Source of the DNA: Lactobacillus sp. W8174
GTDB lineage: Bacteria > Bacillota > Bacilli > Lactobacillales > Lactobacillaceae
Assembly (NCBI RefSeq): GCF_016100975.1
Contig: NZ_JACFRN010000002.1
Coordinates: 24,656-88,655 of the forward strand
DNA length: 64,000 nt
Direction: 5' to 3'
In this document: positions 19,411 to 29,200 of the stretch, piece by piece
Layout of the letters: the number at the start of each line of letters is the position of its first letter
Numbering within the stretch: the first letter of the stretch is position 1
Made by a program: the position numbers and the translations under genes
Notes under the pieces: model-generated
Database searches by the model: none
What the model saw: the letters and a program-made list of their open reading frames with translations, nothing else
Told to the model about the DNA's origin: nothing

Positions 19411-20019
19411 TTATTTAAATTTAGCTGAATATTTCATATCCTTAAACTGATGATGACCATATTTTTTTGTTAATTTTTTTGTTCTGAAATATTGACTAGT
19501 TGTCTTGAAGCTTATTGGGCTAGCTTCAAATAACACACGGTATTTTTTGCCTTTAATCGTTTCAGTGCGACAGGTAATAGCAAAATCATATTTTTGAATA
19601 GGTTTAGATAAAGGATCACCTAAAATAGCCCATTTGATTCCATTATGATGAGTCCATGTTCTCCGATAAGCGTGAAGAAATAGTCTTTTTTCAGTACATT
19701 TTCTTTTCCATTCTGCAGACATCTGCCAAGGATATTTATGAGTCCCTTTTACATAACCGTATTCTGAAATACCACAATTACCAAGAATATCACCATATTT
19801 TTCATGGATAATATAGCGGTAATTACTCTTTCCTCCCCAATAGCCCTTCCAGCTCTTAGGAAAGACGGGCTTTTTTAAATACCCGTATTTATTACCAGTT
19901 TCTACTTTATTTTCACCGTTTGCACTTGCACGCATAACCGCAGTTGTTAAACCTAAAGTACCGAGCCCGAAAAAGATAATCACAAGAGAAAACAGTTTTT
20001 TTATTTTTACTTTTTTCAT
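19411..20019 (-). CDS. Secreted protein of unknown function
   Basis: I do not recognise this 202-residue protein. It has a basic start and hydrophobic core (LFSLVIIFFGLGTLGLTT) followed by RASANG, a normal signal peptide with cleavage near residue 33. The mature part is basic and aromatic, opening YLKKPVFPKSWKGYW, and has no lipobox, LPxTG or repeat. Small secreted proteins opening with a FPKSWKG-like segment are a recurring type in lactobacilli, but the role is unknown to me. Two Cys residues flank the central part. RBS AAGGAG is present. The 310-base gap upstream (20020-20330) is AT-rich and contains its promoter region and the terminator at 20266-20303; nothing else is evident. Confidence 0.7.
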   Translation of the reverse strand: MKKVKIKKLFSLVIIFFGLGTLGLTTAVMRASANGENKVETGNKYGYLKKPVFPKSWKGYWGGKSNYRYIIHEKYGDILGNCGISEYGYVKGTHKYPWQMSAEWKRKCTEKRLFLHAYRRTWTHHNGIKWAILGDPLSKPIQKYDFAITCRTETIKGKKYRVLFEASPISFKTTSQYFRTKKLTKKYGHHQFKDMKYSAKFK

Positions 20020-20265
20020 TTTTAACTCCTTAATCTTAAACTCCTTATATGAATATATTATACAACTATTATCAATTTTAAGTATTGATTAATGAAGCTT
20101 ATATTTTAAAAAGAAAAGTTTTGTCAGCTTACTAAAATATTGCAATATTTATATTTATTTTAATGGTATGGTAACTACAATTTTGATTAGATATAGTAAA
20201 ATGCTTTAGCATTTTTGCATTAATTAACGAAGTTTAAAACTTGTCTGTCTAATTCCAGCGAAAAT

Positions 20266-20303
20266 AAAAACCAAACTTTTCAATAAGAAAGTTTGGTTTT
20301 GTT
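20266..20303 (-). terminator. Terminator of the flavin reductase/MFS operon
   Basis: On the minus strand AAACCAAACTTTC pairs with GAAAAGTTTGGTTT and is followed by TTTATTTT. Confidence 0.8.
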
Positions 20304-20330
20304 TTCTGATTATCTTAATCAGTGCTTATT

Positions 20331-21770
20331 TTACAAATTAGCCGTTAAATTTTTAACCGCATTTCTGGCTGAGTAAACACAGTAACCGGCATGACTACCA
20401 GGAACTTTAACGCCATAGGTATCGCCATAAATTACGCCTGAGCCGTCACTGCCGATTGCATATAAATGCTCAATTGGCTGACCTTTGTCGTTCAATACTT
20501 CATTATTCAAGTTAACTTTTAAACCGTCTCCGGTGGTAAAGGCACCCACAGCCAATTCTATTGCGTAAAACGGACCTTGTGCAACTGGCAGTAAGTATTT
20601 CTTATCCTTACCAAAATCAGTGTCAACGCCTTTTTCAGCAAGATCATTATAATGATTAATCGTTTCTTCAAGATTAGAAGCGTCGATCTTCTCTGCCAGT
20701 TCCGCTAGCGTTGGAGCAGAATTCATAAAGTCGTAGTTTTTAGTGATGGCTTCTTTAACATTGTCGCGCAAGTGCGGATAATTGGGTAATTCATAAAATG
20801 GGTGTAAATCTAGTGGAAATTCTTTGTCAGTAAAATCATCAATAGTCTTTTGATCTAGAATAGCAAAAACGCGATCTTGGCGAATCATAGCATTTCCTTC
20901 ATTAGCCCAATTACTTACGCAATCAAACTCATTGGTAAAACGATTACCAGCTTCATTTACCCATAAAATAGGTTCATCACAGACAGCGCTGCCCAGATCC
21001 CATGATGCAAATTCATATGTCGGAGTTTGTGAGTCATGGATTTGACCACCAAAATTCATTGTCATGCCGGTAAAAAAGTGTTTTGCTCCTTGCTTCCATG
21101 CCATTTTTAGACCATCACCTGTAGATTTGCCAGAGTTAACTGGTACAATCCGTTCAGGGTTGAATTTATTGGCATTCTTCATTATTTCAGGATTATTTAA
21201 ATAGCCACCAGTAGCTAAAATAACATTTTTGGCTTGTAAAGCCACTTCTTTATCTGCAGCTAAGTCTTTAGCGATGACAGTCCAACTGCCGTCAGCGTCA
21301 TGCTTTAAGTCAACTGCTTGAGTAGAAGTTTTAATCGCAATATTATTTTTTTCAACATACGGCTCTAATGCTTCATGGATTGCCTTGTTTCCATGACCTG
21401 TGAATAAGTGCCAAGTTGGCAAATCAGTGCCCATTTCTGTAACTTTGTCAAACTGAACACCGTGCTTTTGAAGCCAATCAACATTTTCTGCAGAGTGGTC
21501 AATATAATGGCGCCACATTTCATGATCAGCCTTGTAGTGTGAATAATCCATTTCCAACTGGAGAATTTGCTCACGCTTAATATCAATTCCTGCCTCTTTT
21601 TGCAATTTTGATTCTGCAGCAAAAACACCTTCAACATAATTACCAGTTCCACCAGTTGTTCTGCCTTTTTCTAGCACTAGGGCATTTAAATTTCTGTCTG
21701 CTGCATCTGTGGCTGCAGCGAAACCTGCAAGACCACCACCGATAATAATCACGTCATATTTTTTAGTCAT
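20331..21770 (-). CDS. FAD-dependent reductase of the flavocytochrome c/fumarate reductase family
   Basis: The 479-residue protein is a soluble FAD_binding_2 enzyme: N-terminal dinucleotide motif IIIGGGLAGFAAATDAA, acidic strand end VLEKG, GGTGNYVEGVFAA, and C-terminal FAD contacts AIGSDGSGVIYGDTYG. Relatives reduce fumarate, urocanate or other enoates, or are ketosteroid dehydrogenases. It lacks a heme domain and FMN-binding domain, so the electron donor is unclear. The start at 21770 (MTKKYDV) has AAGGAG 9 bases upstream; a TTG at 21794 has none. It overlaps the region just after the MFS gene and is probably cotranscribed with it, so the imported compound may be its substrate. The exact substrate cannot be read from sequence. 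Confidence 0.85.
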   Translation of the reverse strand: MTKKYDVIIIGGGLAGFAAATDAADRNLNALVLEKGRTTGGTGNYVEGVFAAESKLQKEAGIDIKREQILQLEMDYSHYKADHEMWRHYIDHSAENVDWLQKHGVQFDKVTEMGTDLPTWHLFTGHGNKAIHEALEPYVEKNNIAIKTSTQAVDLKHDADGSWTVIAKDLAADKEVALQAKNVILATGGYLNNPEIMKNANKFNPERIVPVNSGKSTGDGLKMAWKQGAKHFFTGMTMNFGGQIHDSQTPTYEFASWDLGSAVCDEPILWVNEAGNRFTNEFDCVSNWANEGNAMIRQDRVFAILDQKTIDDFTDKEFPLDLHPFYELPNYPHLRDNVKEAITKNYDFMNSAPTLAELAEKIDASNLEETINHYNDLAEKGVDTDFGKDKKYLLPVAQGPFYAIELAVGAFTTGDGLKVNLNNEVLNDKGQPIEHLYAIGSDGSGVIYGDTYGVKVPGSHAGYCVYSARNAVKNLTANL

Positions 21771-21774
21771 AATA

Positions 21775-23016
21775 TTATTCTCCTTTATCTTCAAATCTTA
21801 AGCGGAATTTTGGTCCAATTAGAGGGATGATTAAAGCAATGAAATAAATTATTGCTACTACAATGAAAACTACTGTGAATGAATTGCTGCCTTCATAAAT
21901 GTAACTAAAGACAGGAGTGGCAAATGCTCCTATAACACCTGTGATGGCACTAACATTAGAGTAGCCAATATCAAACGCTGGCCCAAACATTTCAGCACCA
22001 AATACTTGCTCACCAGTTCCCATGACTGTCGCACAAGCAGTTGTTAGTAAGGCAGCAGAGTACAGTAAAACAAAAGATTTTGTGTTAGCAGCTAAAATGA
22101 AGAGCAACATTGCTGCTATTGGACATATCAGCCAAGCAGCTACGGCTTTGCTACCCCATTTATCTGTAGTAATCCCAAAAAGGGGAGTAACAAAAATTTC
22201 AGCTGCACTGATTAGAGTAATAATTAATCCTCCTGCAGTAGGGCCAAAACCACTACGAGTTGTAAAAACCGGGATTAAACTTTGAATATTGCCCCCAAAT
22301 TCGACCAAGGCATAGAATAGTAACACCAAAACAAAAGCTGCTGAAAAAATAACAGACTTGGTTTTAATTTGCGGTGCTGCATGAATAGACGCTGTTTCTG
22401 TATTACCTTGAACTTGCTCAGCTCCATATGCTTTTAACCCGATATCTTCAGGCCGAAGTTTCATGATGAAAGCGCCAAGTAAGCCAATAACTAGGCTAAT
22501 ACATCCTAGTGTCAGAAGTGCAGAACGCCAACCCAGTTTGGTGATTAAGATAGTAGTAAAAGAACTAGAAAACATTAGATAAACAGAAACAACAACGGCA
22601 CACAATGAAAATGCAAAGTTTTTCTTAGCAACAAACCAATTATTAACCAAAATGCCTTGAACAATATAACCCGTGAAGGCACATCCTAATCCTATGATTA
22701 CAGCAGTTAAATATAATACGATTAGATTGCGGGCTTGTGATAAAACTGCTACCGCTGCGGCTGTCATGATGACGGCTAATGCTAATGCCCAATTAAAATG
22801 GACTTTTGTGATAAAGCGACCTACCAGAACGAATCCAAATGACATTGAAATAATGGTGATAGTCATGAAGTATGATACTGCTGATAAAGGTGCATGCAAT
22901 GCATGTACTAATGGGTCTAAAAAGAGACTCATCATGACAGTATAAGTATTGGCAATCACCGCACACATCAATCCGGAAAACAGGACAATTAGCCACGGAT
23001 AAACTTTCTGTTTCAT
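21775..23016 (-). CDS. MFS transporter paired with the flavin reductase
   Basis: This is a 413-residue, 12-helix major facilitator protein, resembling oxalate/formate or monocarboxylate-type carriers in its spacing. Typical features are the N-terminal helix YPWLIVLFSGLMCAVIANTY, the loop GRFITKVHF between helices 2 and 3, a central loop (about 200-225), and RPEDIGLKAYG at the end of the first half. It lies directly upstream of the reductase and divergent from the LysR gene. It likely imports the organic acid that the reductase uses, which is inference from context. The RBS TAAGGAGG is strong. Confidence 0.85.
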   Translation of the reverse strand: MKQKVYPWLIVLFSGLMCAVIANTYTVMMSLFLDPLVHALHAPLSAVSYFMTITIISMSFGFVLVGRFITKVHFNWALALAVIMTAAAVAVLSQARNLIVLYLTAVIIGLGCAFTGYIVQGILVNNWFVAKKNFAFSLCAVVVSVYLMFSSSFTTILITKLGWRSALLTLGCISLVIGLLGAFIMKLRPEDIGLKAYGAEQVQGNTETASIHAAPQIKTKSVIFSAAFVLVLLFYALVEFGGNIQSLIPVFTTRSGFGPTAGGLIITLISAAEIFVTPLFGITTDKWGSKAVAAWLICPIAAMLLFILAANTKSFVLLYSAALLTTACATVMGTGEQVFGAEMFGPAFDIGYSNVSAITGVIGAFATPVFSYIYEGSNSFTVVFIVVAIIYFIALIIPLIGPKFRLRFEDKGE

Positions 23017-23070
23017 TTATTAAAATTACCTCCTTAATGAATTTAATCACATAGTATCATTGCTAAAGGC

Positions 23071-23101
23071 ACTTTCTTAACGCATAATGGAATAAGAAAG
23101 T
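23071..23101. promoter_or_regulatory. Dyad between the LysR gene and its divergent target
   Basis: ACTTTCTTA (23071-23079) and TAAGAAAGT (23093-23101) form a perfect 9-base inverted repeat in the 105-base divergent region, 21 bases before the LysR start. It is a good candidate LysR binding site controlling both directions. Confidence 0.65.
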
Positions 23102-23121
23102 ACAAAAAGGAATAATAAAAT

Positions 23122-24024
23122 ATGAATTTTTCACAATTGCGCTGTTTTATCTATGTTGTCGACAATTTAAGTTTTACCGTGGCAGCTCGTAAATTAGACT
23201 TTTCACAGTCAGCTATTTCCAAAAACATCAAGGAATTGGAAAAAGAAGTTAATGTAAAGTTGCTGGATCGCTCTCCCCATAAATTAATGGTTACAGATGC
23301 CGGCAAATATTTTTATCAAATAGCTTTAGATATCTTAAAAAAAAGAGATAGTGCTGTAGATTATTTACAACATAGGTCGGCATCTGCTGATCTCACTCAG
23401 ATAAGGATAGGGATGGCGGCTAATCCCTTAGAACACTACATTATCCCTTTGTTTTTGCAAAAATTTAATTTACAGTGTAAGGATTACGACTTTACTTTCA
23501 TCATTAATTTTTTGGTTGATTATTTATCCCAGTTGCAAGAGCGCAAGATAGACTTGGCACTTTTAACCAGTGATGTAATTAAGGACTCAGATGATGTCGT
23601 TTTTAAGCCGTATGTACCTGTCAAATATTGGGTTGCATTACCATTTGGCCATCCTCTAGAAAAGTATGAAACTATTTCCCTTAACCAACTTTGTCGTCAA
23701 AAAATTCTTTTACCGTATACTGACCGTTCTTTGCCAGATATTTATCAGCTTAATCAAACAGTTTTGTCTAAATTAGGACCTGATCAGATTAAATGGGTGG
23801 ATGAGTACTTTTTAATGTATGACTTTATTAAGGCAAGACAAGGCGTTGGAATAATTCCCAATTTTTGCATTAACAAAAATGTTAACTTTGTCTCCTATCG
23901 CCCCTTAAAATATAAAAGTATTTATTATTATGGGCTGACTTATCTTAGAGACGATGAACCAGGTAACGCTGGCTGGATTAGTGATGTGCTGGAACAGGTA
24001 ATTAGAAAAAATATTATTAATTAA
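23122..24024 (+). CDS. LysR-family transcriptional regulator
   Basis: The 300-residue protein has a standard LysR N-terminal winged helix (MNFSQLRCFIYVVDNLSFTV; SAISKNIKELEKEV) and a C-terminal effector-binding domain. It is divergently placed to the MFS/flavin-reductase operon, the usual arrangement for an activator of the neighbouring genes in response to the substrate. The effector is unknown. The dyad at 23071-23101 supports control of the intergenic region. Confidence 0.92.
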   Translation: MNFSQLRCFIYVVDNLSFTVAARKLDFSQSAISKNIKELEKEVNVKLLDRSPHKLMVTDAGKYFYQIALDILKKRDSAVDYLQHRSASADLTQIRIGMAANPLEHYIIPLFLQKFNLQCKDYDFTFIINFLVDYLSQLQERKIDLALLTSDVIKDSDDVVFKPYVPVKYWVALPFGHPLEKYETISLNQLCRQKILLPYTDRSLPDIYQLNQTVLSKLGPDQIKWVDEYFLMYDFIKARQGVGIIPNFCINKNVNFVSYRPLKYKSIYYYGLTYLRDDEPGNAGWISDVLEQVIRKNIIN

Positions 24025-24088
24025 AAAAAGCTAGTTCCAAATTAAATGGTGAAACTAACTGTTGTTTATACTAAATTGTCACCGGTCT

Positions 24089-24220
24089 TTTCCTGCAATT
24101 GCCTACTAAATTCAGTCATGCCGATTAGGAAAACACTTCTATTTGCCTTGTGCAATTATCCAAATGAACTTGTTTAGGGTCAAAATAATAGTCAATAATA
24201 TTTTCTAAAATCAAAAGTGA
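24089..24220 (-). pseudogene. Decayed 3' fragment of an Rgg-type regulator gene
   Basis: About 130 bases closely match the 3' end of the intact Rgg gene (26940-27075) in the same orientation, sharing for example the runs around CAATTATCCAAAT and CAATAATATTTTCTAAAAT, but with many substitutions. It is the only recognisable content of the 613-base gap 24025-24637; the rest is very AT-rich, probably containing the promoter of the next PTS gene. Confidence 0.8.
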
Positions 24221-24637
24221 TCATCAATCACTTTAACAATGTTGTTGTACCTTTTTTACACTTTTCTATTAATATAAACATCCTTTCTATTCTAAAAAAC
24301 ATAAGTAAAAGTAGTTAATTATTTTAAATTCTTCTATGTCTTCTCGCTATATGCTAAATATTTTATAAGCGAAAGAACTATTTTAAAATATAGCTATATT
24401 TTTTAAAATTATAAAATAATAGTTATTTTGATAGTTCTGCGTGAAAAATTATAGAAAGATTTTTTAAAAATAGGCAGGTCAAGTTAGTATTAATTTGAAG
24501 GATATTAAGCATAGGAAAAAGCATTTCATTATAAATACAGAAAAAAATAGTTTTTACGATTCACAAAGGATTGTTTATATTTTGTCTTAATGAGAACATC
24601 TGATCTGGAGTATTTAAACAGATACAGGAGGAAAATA

Positions 24638-26785
24638 ATGAAGGGAAAAATTTATGCTAAGGCGCAACAGGTTGGCAAGACATTCATGTTGCCAATTTCG
24701 TTGCTTCCGATAGCGGGATTATTTCTAGGATTGGGTGCTTCTTTTACCGGTCCGACTTTTATAAAGTTGTATCACTTGGAGAGCATTTTATCGCCAGGGA
24801 TGCCGTTAAACAGGTTTTTAAGCATTTTAAATGACTGTGGCTCTGTAGTCTTTGACAACCTAGGTTTGCTATTTGCTGTCTCTATAGCGTTGGGAATGGC
24901 AAAAAGTGAAAAAGGGGTCGCTGCGCTTTCTGCGGTTGTAGGCTACTTTTTAATGTACGCCTCCTTAACCAGTTCAATCAAAAATCTCAGAAATTTAAAT
25001 CAGCTCAAACAAGTTAATGGCTTAATTACAAATGTGTTGGGTTTTAACAACACAATGAACTTGGGAGTATTCGGGGGCATTATCATTGGTTTAATAGTCG
25101 TATGGCTACACAATAAGTACTACAATATTAAACTGCCTGATGTAATTTCATTTTTTGGCGGTACTCACTTTCCGCCAATTGCCGCTGCGGTTTCTGGTGT
25201 AATAATAGGAATTTTGCTTTCATATATTTGGCCTTATTTTGCTGCGGGAATTTCTGCTTTAGGCTTCTTCATTGCTAAATCTGGGGTAGTTGGTTCCTTT
25301 CTATACGGATTAATCTACAGAATGTTGATACCCTTTGGTTTACACCACATTTTCTATTTGCCATTTTGGCAAACAGCGGTAGGTGGAACGGCTGTTGTTG
25401 CTGGTCATACCGTGCAAGGTGCCCAAAATATTGTCTTTGCACAATTAGCTGCCGGCGGGAAAATTTCGTATGAAGCTGCCAGATTCTTTTCATTTCAGTT
25501 CCCAGAAATGATTTTTGGCTTGCCAGCTGCTGCCCTGGCAATGTACTCTGTAGCTCGTAAAGATAAAAGGAGTGAAATTAAAGGACTTTTAGTATCCTCT
25601 GCGGTAACTTCCATTTTAACTGGAATTACCGAACCACTTGAATTTACTATTTTATTTGCTTCACCATTTTTGTATTTTGGCGTTCACTGTGTACTTTTTG
25701 CTTTTTCTGCAGTCTTTGTAACCTTGCTAAAAGTAGGAGTAGGCTTTACCTTTTCCGGTGGCTTAATAGACTTTATTCTTTATGGTGTGTTACCCGGAAA
25801 TGCCAGAACTAATTGGGTTCCAATCATCTTCTTAGGTATTGCTTATTTCGTTGTTTACTATTTCTTGTTTAGATTTGTAATTACTAAGTTCGATCTCAAT
25901 ACGCCTGGTCGTAAAGATGATACTACTTTAAAAACCAAGAAAGATTATGTTGATAATAAGAAATTTACTGCTCTAACTAAAGATGAGCAAGTAGCTTATG
26001 AAATAGTAGCAGCTCTAGGCGGAACTGATAATTTAGTGAATGTTGACAACTGTGCCACAAGGCTGCGGGTGACAGTTAAAGACGGCAATTTAGTAGATAA
26101 AGAAACCTTAACCTCAACGGGAGCAGCCGGAACAGTAGTTAACGGTGCCTCTGTCCAGGTAATTTATGGCACTACTGTCGGCAACATTAAAACAAATGTA
26201 ATGGATTTGATTAATAGTGGCAAAGCGCCAAAAACTGTTGCAAATGCAGTTAAGCCGGTAGAAAATCCCGAGCCGATGGCTGATGAAAAAACTGCTCCAA
26301 AAGTGGTTGACAAGAGTTCAAGTCAAGAAATCGCACTTTTTGCACCTGCTGATGGACAGCTGGAATCATTGCAAACCTTAAATGATGGTGTTTTTTCCAA
26401 AGAGATGGTAGGTAAAGGCTTTGCGATCTTACCAGAAAATGGCAATATCTACGCTCCAGTTGATGGCACAATAACATCTATTTTTCCTACCAAACATGCA
26501 ATTGGCATGAAAGAAGAAAATGGCATTGAGTATCTTTTGCATATGGGATTAGATACTGTTGAGCTTAAGGGCAAAGGCTTCAAAATTCTTTGCTCTGAAA
26601 AAGAACAAGTCCATCAGGGCGACAAACTGGCAGAGATGAATTTAACAGAAATTAAATCTGCTGGAAAAGCAACTGACGTTATTTTCGTAGCTACTCTGTC
26701 TGACAGATTGTTAGATGTCAAAGTTTTAGAAAATGGTAAAGTTGCTGCTAAAGATCAAGTAGCGCAGTTGTTTGTTAAAAAATAA
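24638..26785 (+). CDS. PTS EIICBA transporter of the glucose/maltose/GlcNAc family
   Basis: This 715-residue permease has domain order C-B-A: EIIC (about 1-410; MLPISLLPIAGLFLGLGAS near the start, GITEPLEF motif), EIIB (about 440-530, phosphorylated Cys472 in NCATRLRV) and EIIA (about 560-715, active His635 in LLHMGLDTVEL). It is cytoplasmic-membrane located and phosphorylates its sugar on entry. The family includes glucose, maltose and N-acetylglucosamine carriers; substrate cannot be fixed, and no hydrolase is adjacent. The ATG at 24638 with AGGAGG 6 bases upstream is preferred over an ATG at 24590 with no RBS. Confidence 0.92.
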   Translation: MKGKIYAKAQQVGKTFMLPISLLPIAGLFLGLGASFTGPTFIKLYHLESILSPGMPLNRFLSILNDCGSVVFDNLGLLFAVSIALGMAKSEKGVAALSAVVGYFLMYASLTSSIKNLRNLNQLKQVNGLITNVLGFNNTMNLGVFGGIIIGLIVVWLHNKYYNIKLPDVISFFGGTHFPPIAAAVSGVIIGILLSYIWPYFAAGISALGFFIAKSGVVGSFLYGLIYRMLIPFGLHHIFYLPFWQTAVGGTAVVAGHTVQGAQNIVFAQLAAGGKISYEAARFFSFQFPEMIFGLPAAALAMYSVARKDKRSEIKGLLVSSAVTSILTGITEPLEFTILFASPFLYFGVHCVLFAFSAVFVTLLKVGVGFTFSGGLIDFILYGVLPGNARTNWVPIIFLGIAYFVVYYFLFRFVITKFDLNTPGRKDDTTLKTKKDYVDNKKFTALTKDEQVAYEIVAALGGTDNLVNVDNCATRLRVTVKDGNLVDKETLTSTGAAGTVVNGASVQVIYGTTVGNIKTNVMDLINSGKAPKTVANAVKPVENPEPMADEKTAPKVVDKSSSQEIALFAPADGQLESLQTLNDGVFSKEMVGKGFAILPENGNIYAPVDGTITSIFPTKHAIGMKEENGIEYLLHMGLDTVELKGKGFKILCSEKEQVHQGDKLAEMNLTEIKSAGKATDVIFVATLSDRLLDVKVLENGKVAAKDQVAQLFVKK

Positions 26786-26832
26786 TTGATTATTACGTCA
26801 CATTTCTACGTTAGAAAATATTGCTGCATGTA

Positions 26833-26875
26833 GAAAAACCAAGCTTTTTGTTTAGAAGGCCTGGTTTTTGTTTTA
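26833..26875 (+). terminator. Terminator after the EIICBA gene
   Basis: AAAAACCAAG-containing arm pairs with CTGGTTTTT around a 20-base loop, followed by a T-rich tail. Confidence 0.6.
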
Positions 26876-26912
26876 CTCAAAAATTAAATTGATGGCAAAT
26901 GTGAAATAGGGT

Positions 26913-27767
26913 TTAGTTGCCAATTTGCTCATCTACCACTTTTTGCCATTGCTTACTAAGTTCAGTCATGCCAATTAAGTAAAATTCTTCTATTTGTCTT
27001 GCGCAATTATCCAAATAAACCTGTTTAGGGTCAAAATGATAGTCAATAATATTTTCTAAAATTAAAAGTGACATTTTACTAAAGCAAGTTATTGGCTGAG
27101 TATGAATTTCGTGGGACTTTGCTATTAGATGCTTGGCTTCTTGGTATTTATTTTTATCTAGGCACATACTAATCATATTGATTAGAACTCCCAGTACCGT
27201 AAACTGTACCTTATTATTATCGCTGTCTTTAAATTGGTGAAAAATTTTGTTAGTAATAATCAAGTTGCTGTCAAAATCATAGAAATACATACAATTCAGG
27301 AAAATTGTGAGTGTTTTGCGAGTAAAGTTCTCCTCGTTAAAAAATTTATTTTTTAATTGTTGGATTTCTGCAGTACTTAATTTTTCTTTGGTACCATCTA
27401 TAATAGCTAAGATTGCATTCACACTTAGCATTAACTCATTTTTACTAGCAAGCCTGCTATTGGCAATTGCCTGTTTGATTTCTTCTAGGCGCTTAATATC
27501 AAAATTATAGTAAGCATCTATAATTTGCGTATCAATCTTATTTTTTAAATTAGTCTCATTTTCAGCTTGGTAATCAAGTTGTTTAAAAAAGCCAGCAATT
27601 TCAACGTGATTTTGCCGTAATAATTCAATTAGGTCTGCCGCTGAAATGCGCGTCAGATCTTTTTCTACTTTGGAGTAAAAAGAGGGGCTGATAACGTCAC
27701 CAATCCATGCGCGTTGAGTTTTGCCAGCTTCTAGACGGTATTGCTTAAGTAACGCACCAATAGTCAT
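26913..27767 (-). CDS. Rgg/GadR/MutR-family regulator
   Basis: The 284-residue protein has an N-terminal XRE-type helix-turn-helix (MTIGALLKQYRLEAGKTQ; PSFYSKVEKDLTRISAADLI) and a long helical C-terminal domain of the Rgg type, which in relatives binds short hydrophobic peptides. It is divergent from an MFS exporter at 27874 with a 106-base shared region, suggesting that it controls this gene. I find no SHP-like peptide ORF in that gap. A decayed duplicate of its 3' end lies at 24089-24220. Confidence 0.88.
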   Translation of the reverse strand: MTIGALLKQYRLEAGKTQRAWIGDVISPSFYSKVEKDLTRISAADLIELLRQNHVEIAGFFKQLDYQAENETNLKNKIDTQIIDAYYNFDIKRLEEIKQAIANSRLASKNELMLSVNAILAIIDGTKEKLSTAEIQQLKNKFFNEENFTRKTLTIFLNCMYFYDFDSNLIITNKIFHQFKDSDNNKVQFTVLGVLINMISMCLDKNKYQEAKHLIAKSHEIHTQPITCFSKMSLLILENIIDYHFDPKQVYLDNCARQIEEFYLIGMTELSKQWQKVVDEQIGN

Positions 27768-27873
27768 AATTTACCTCACTTGCCAATTTTTGTGTCATAT
27801 ATGAAATTTTCTTATTCTTAATTTTAGCTCAAGTACAATTAAAAAAGAAGAGAGTTAAACGGGAGAAAAAATT

Positions 27874-29118
27874 ATGACTATCTTTTTTAAAAACAAAGAA
27901 TATCGCAAGTTTTCAATTGCCAGTATTTTATCCAGTGCGGGAGATATTTTATTCTATTTAGCGCTGATGACTTATGCCAGTCGGCTCAAAAATTATTCGC
28001 TGGCCTTATCATTAATTGCTATTTCGGAGTCAGTTCCCCGGCTGTTTTCCAGTGTTGGTGGCTATCTAGCTGACAGAACACAGAATAAATTTCAAAAAAT
28101 AGTCTGGATGGCTATGATCAGAGGTGCGCTTTATCTACTGGTTGGTTTTCTTTTTAGCCAGAACATCGCTGGCTGGAATCTGGTAATTATGGTGATTATC
28201 ATCAACTTTATTTCTGATACGGCCGGAACTTATTCTGGCGGACTGACCACGCCACTAATTATTAGTCTGGTTAAAAAAGATGAGATCGCTGAAGCCGAGG
28301 GCTTTACTAGCGGTGTCTCACAAGTAATCACTTTGATTAGTCAGTTTGTTGGATCAGGACTTTTATTGTTTATGTCATATTCTGCTCTGGCTGTGATTAA
28401 CGGCCTGACTTTCGTTGTGGCGGGATTGATATATTGCAATATAGCTGGAAGTCAGCGTAAAAAGGGTATCCCAACTGTCACACAAGAAGTAGATGATCGC
28501 GGCTTTTGGTCCACCCTGGCCTTAGCATTAAAGCAAGTTAAAAAGGCTAGTGGCTTAATTACTACCGTACTGGTAATCGCCGTTTTAAACGGAGTTCTCA
28601 GCACGATCGAGCCCTTGATTTCTATTGTCATTGCGGGCAATCGTCAGGTGATGGTCATTGGTACCTATAGTTTTACAATCGCGTTAATCGGTGCTATGGC
28701 AGGAATCGGCGCTGCCTTAGGCAGTATTTTTGGTACTAATTTATTTAAAAATGTTAGCCTTTATATCATTATTATGTTTGCCAATATTGCTGGAGCAAGT
28801 GTCATAATTGCTATTTTAAGTAAACAAATTTGGTTCTGTTTAATAACTTATTGTATCTTAGGCTTCTTTGCGGGAACTGCTACTCCAAAATTAACCCAGT
28901 GGATGGTAGGTGCAGTTGATCATAAAATTCTTGCGTCTTCCATTGGTCTGATCAATACAATTTTATTAATTGCCAGTCCCTTAATGACAACCGCCTTTAC
29001 TACCTTATCGGCTGTGACAAGCGTCATCTATTCTCTTTGGGGCCTGTTTATCGTCAGTGTTCTGCTCTTTGTAATTACCTTATTGGTAATGAGAAAATCC
29101 GCACAAAAAGGAAATTAA
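27874..29118 (+). CDS. MFS exporter
   Basis: This 414-residue, 12-helix transporter resembles MFS macrolide/drug exporters (MFS_3 type), with NKEYRKFSIASILSSAGDIL at the start, GGYLADRTQNKFQK in the loop after helix 2, and a C-terminal LLVMRKSAQK. RBS GGGAG lies 8 bases before ATG. It is divergent from an Rgg regulator, an arrangement seen for peptide- or drug-efflux pairs in lactobacilli. Substrate unknown. Confidence 0.85.
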   Translation: MTIFFKNKEYRKFSIASILSSAGDILFYLALMTYASRLKNYSLALSLIAISESVPRLFSSVGGYLADRTQNKFQKIVWMAMIRGALYLLVGFLFSQNIAGWNLVIMVIIINFISDTAGTYSGGLTTPLIISLVKKDEIAEAEGFTSGVSQVITLISQFVGSGLLLFMSYSALAVINGLTFVVAGLIYCNIAGSQRKKGIPTVTQEVDDRGFWSTLALALKQVKKASGLITTVLVIAVLNGVLSTIEPLISIVIAGNRQVMVIGTYSFTIALIGAMAGIGAALGSIFGTNLFKNVSLYIIIMFANIAGASVIIAILSKQIWFCLITYCILGFFAGTATPKLTQWMVGAVDHKILASSIGLINTILLIASPLMTTAFTTLSAVTSVIYSLWGLFIVSVLLFVITLLVMRKSAQKGN

Positions 29119-29200
29119 ACAGCTGTTTAGCTGGTAAATTTGCAGTATTTGATTTGATAATCATCCCAAATATAATTGATTTCAATTCTATTTTGTTTGG

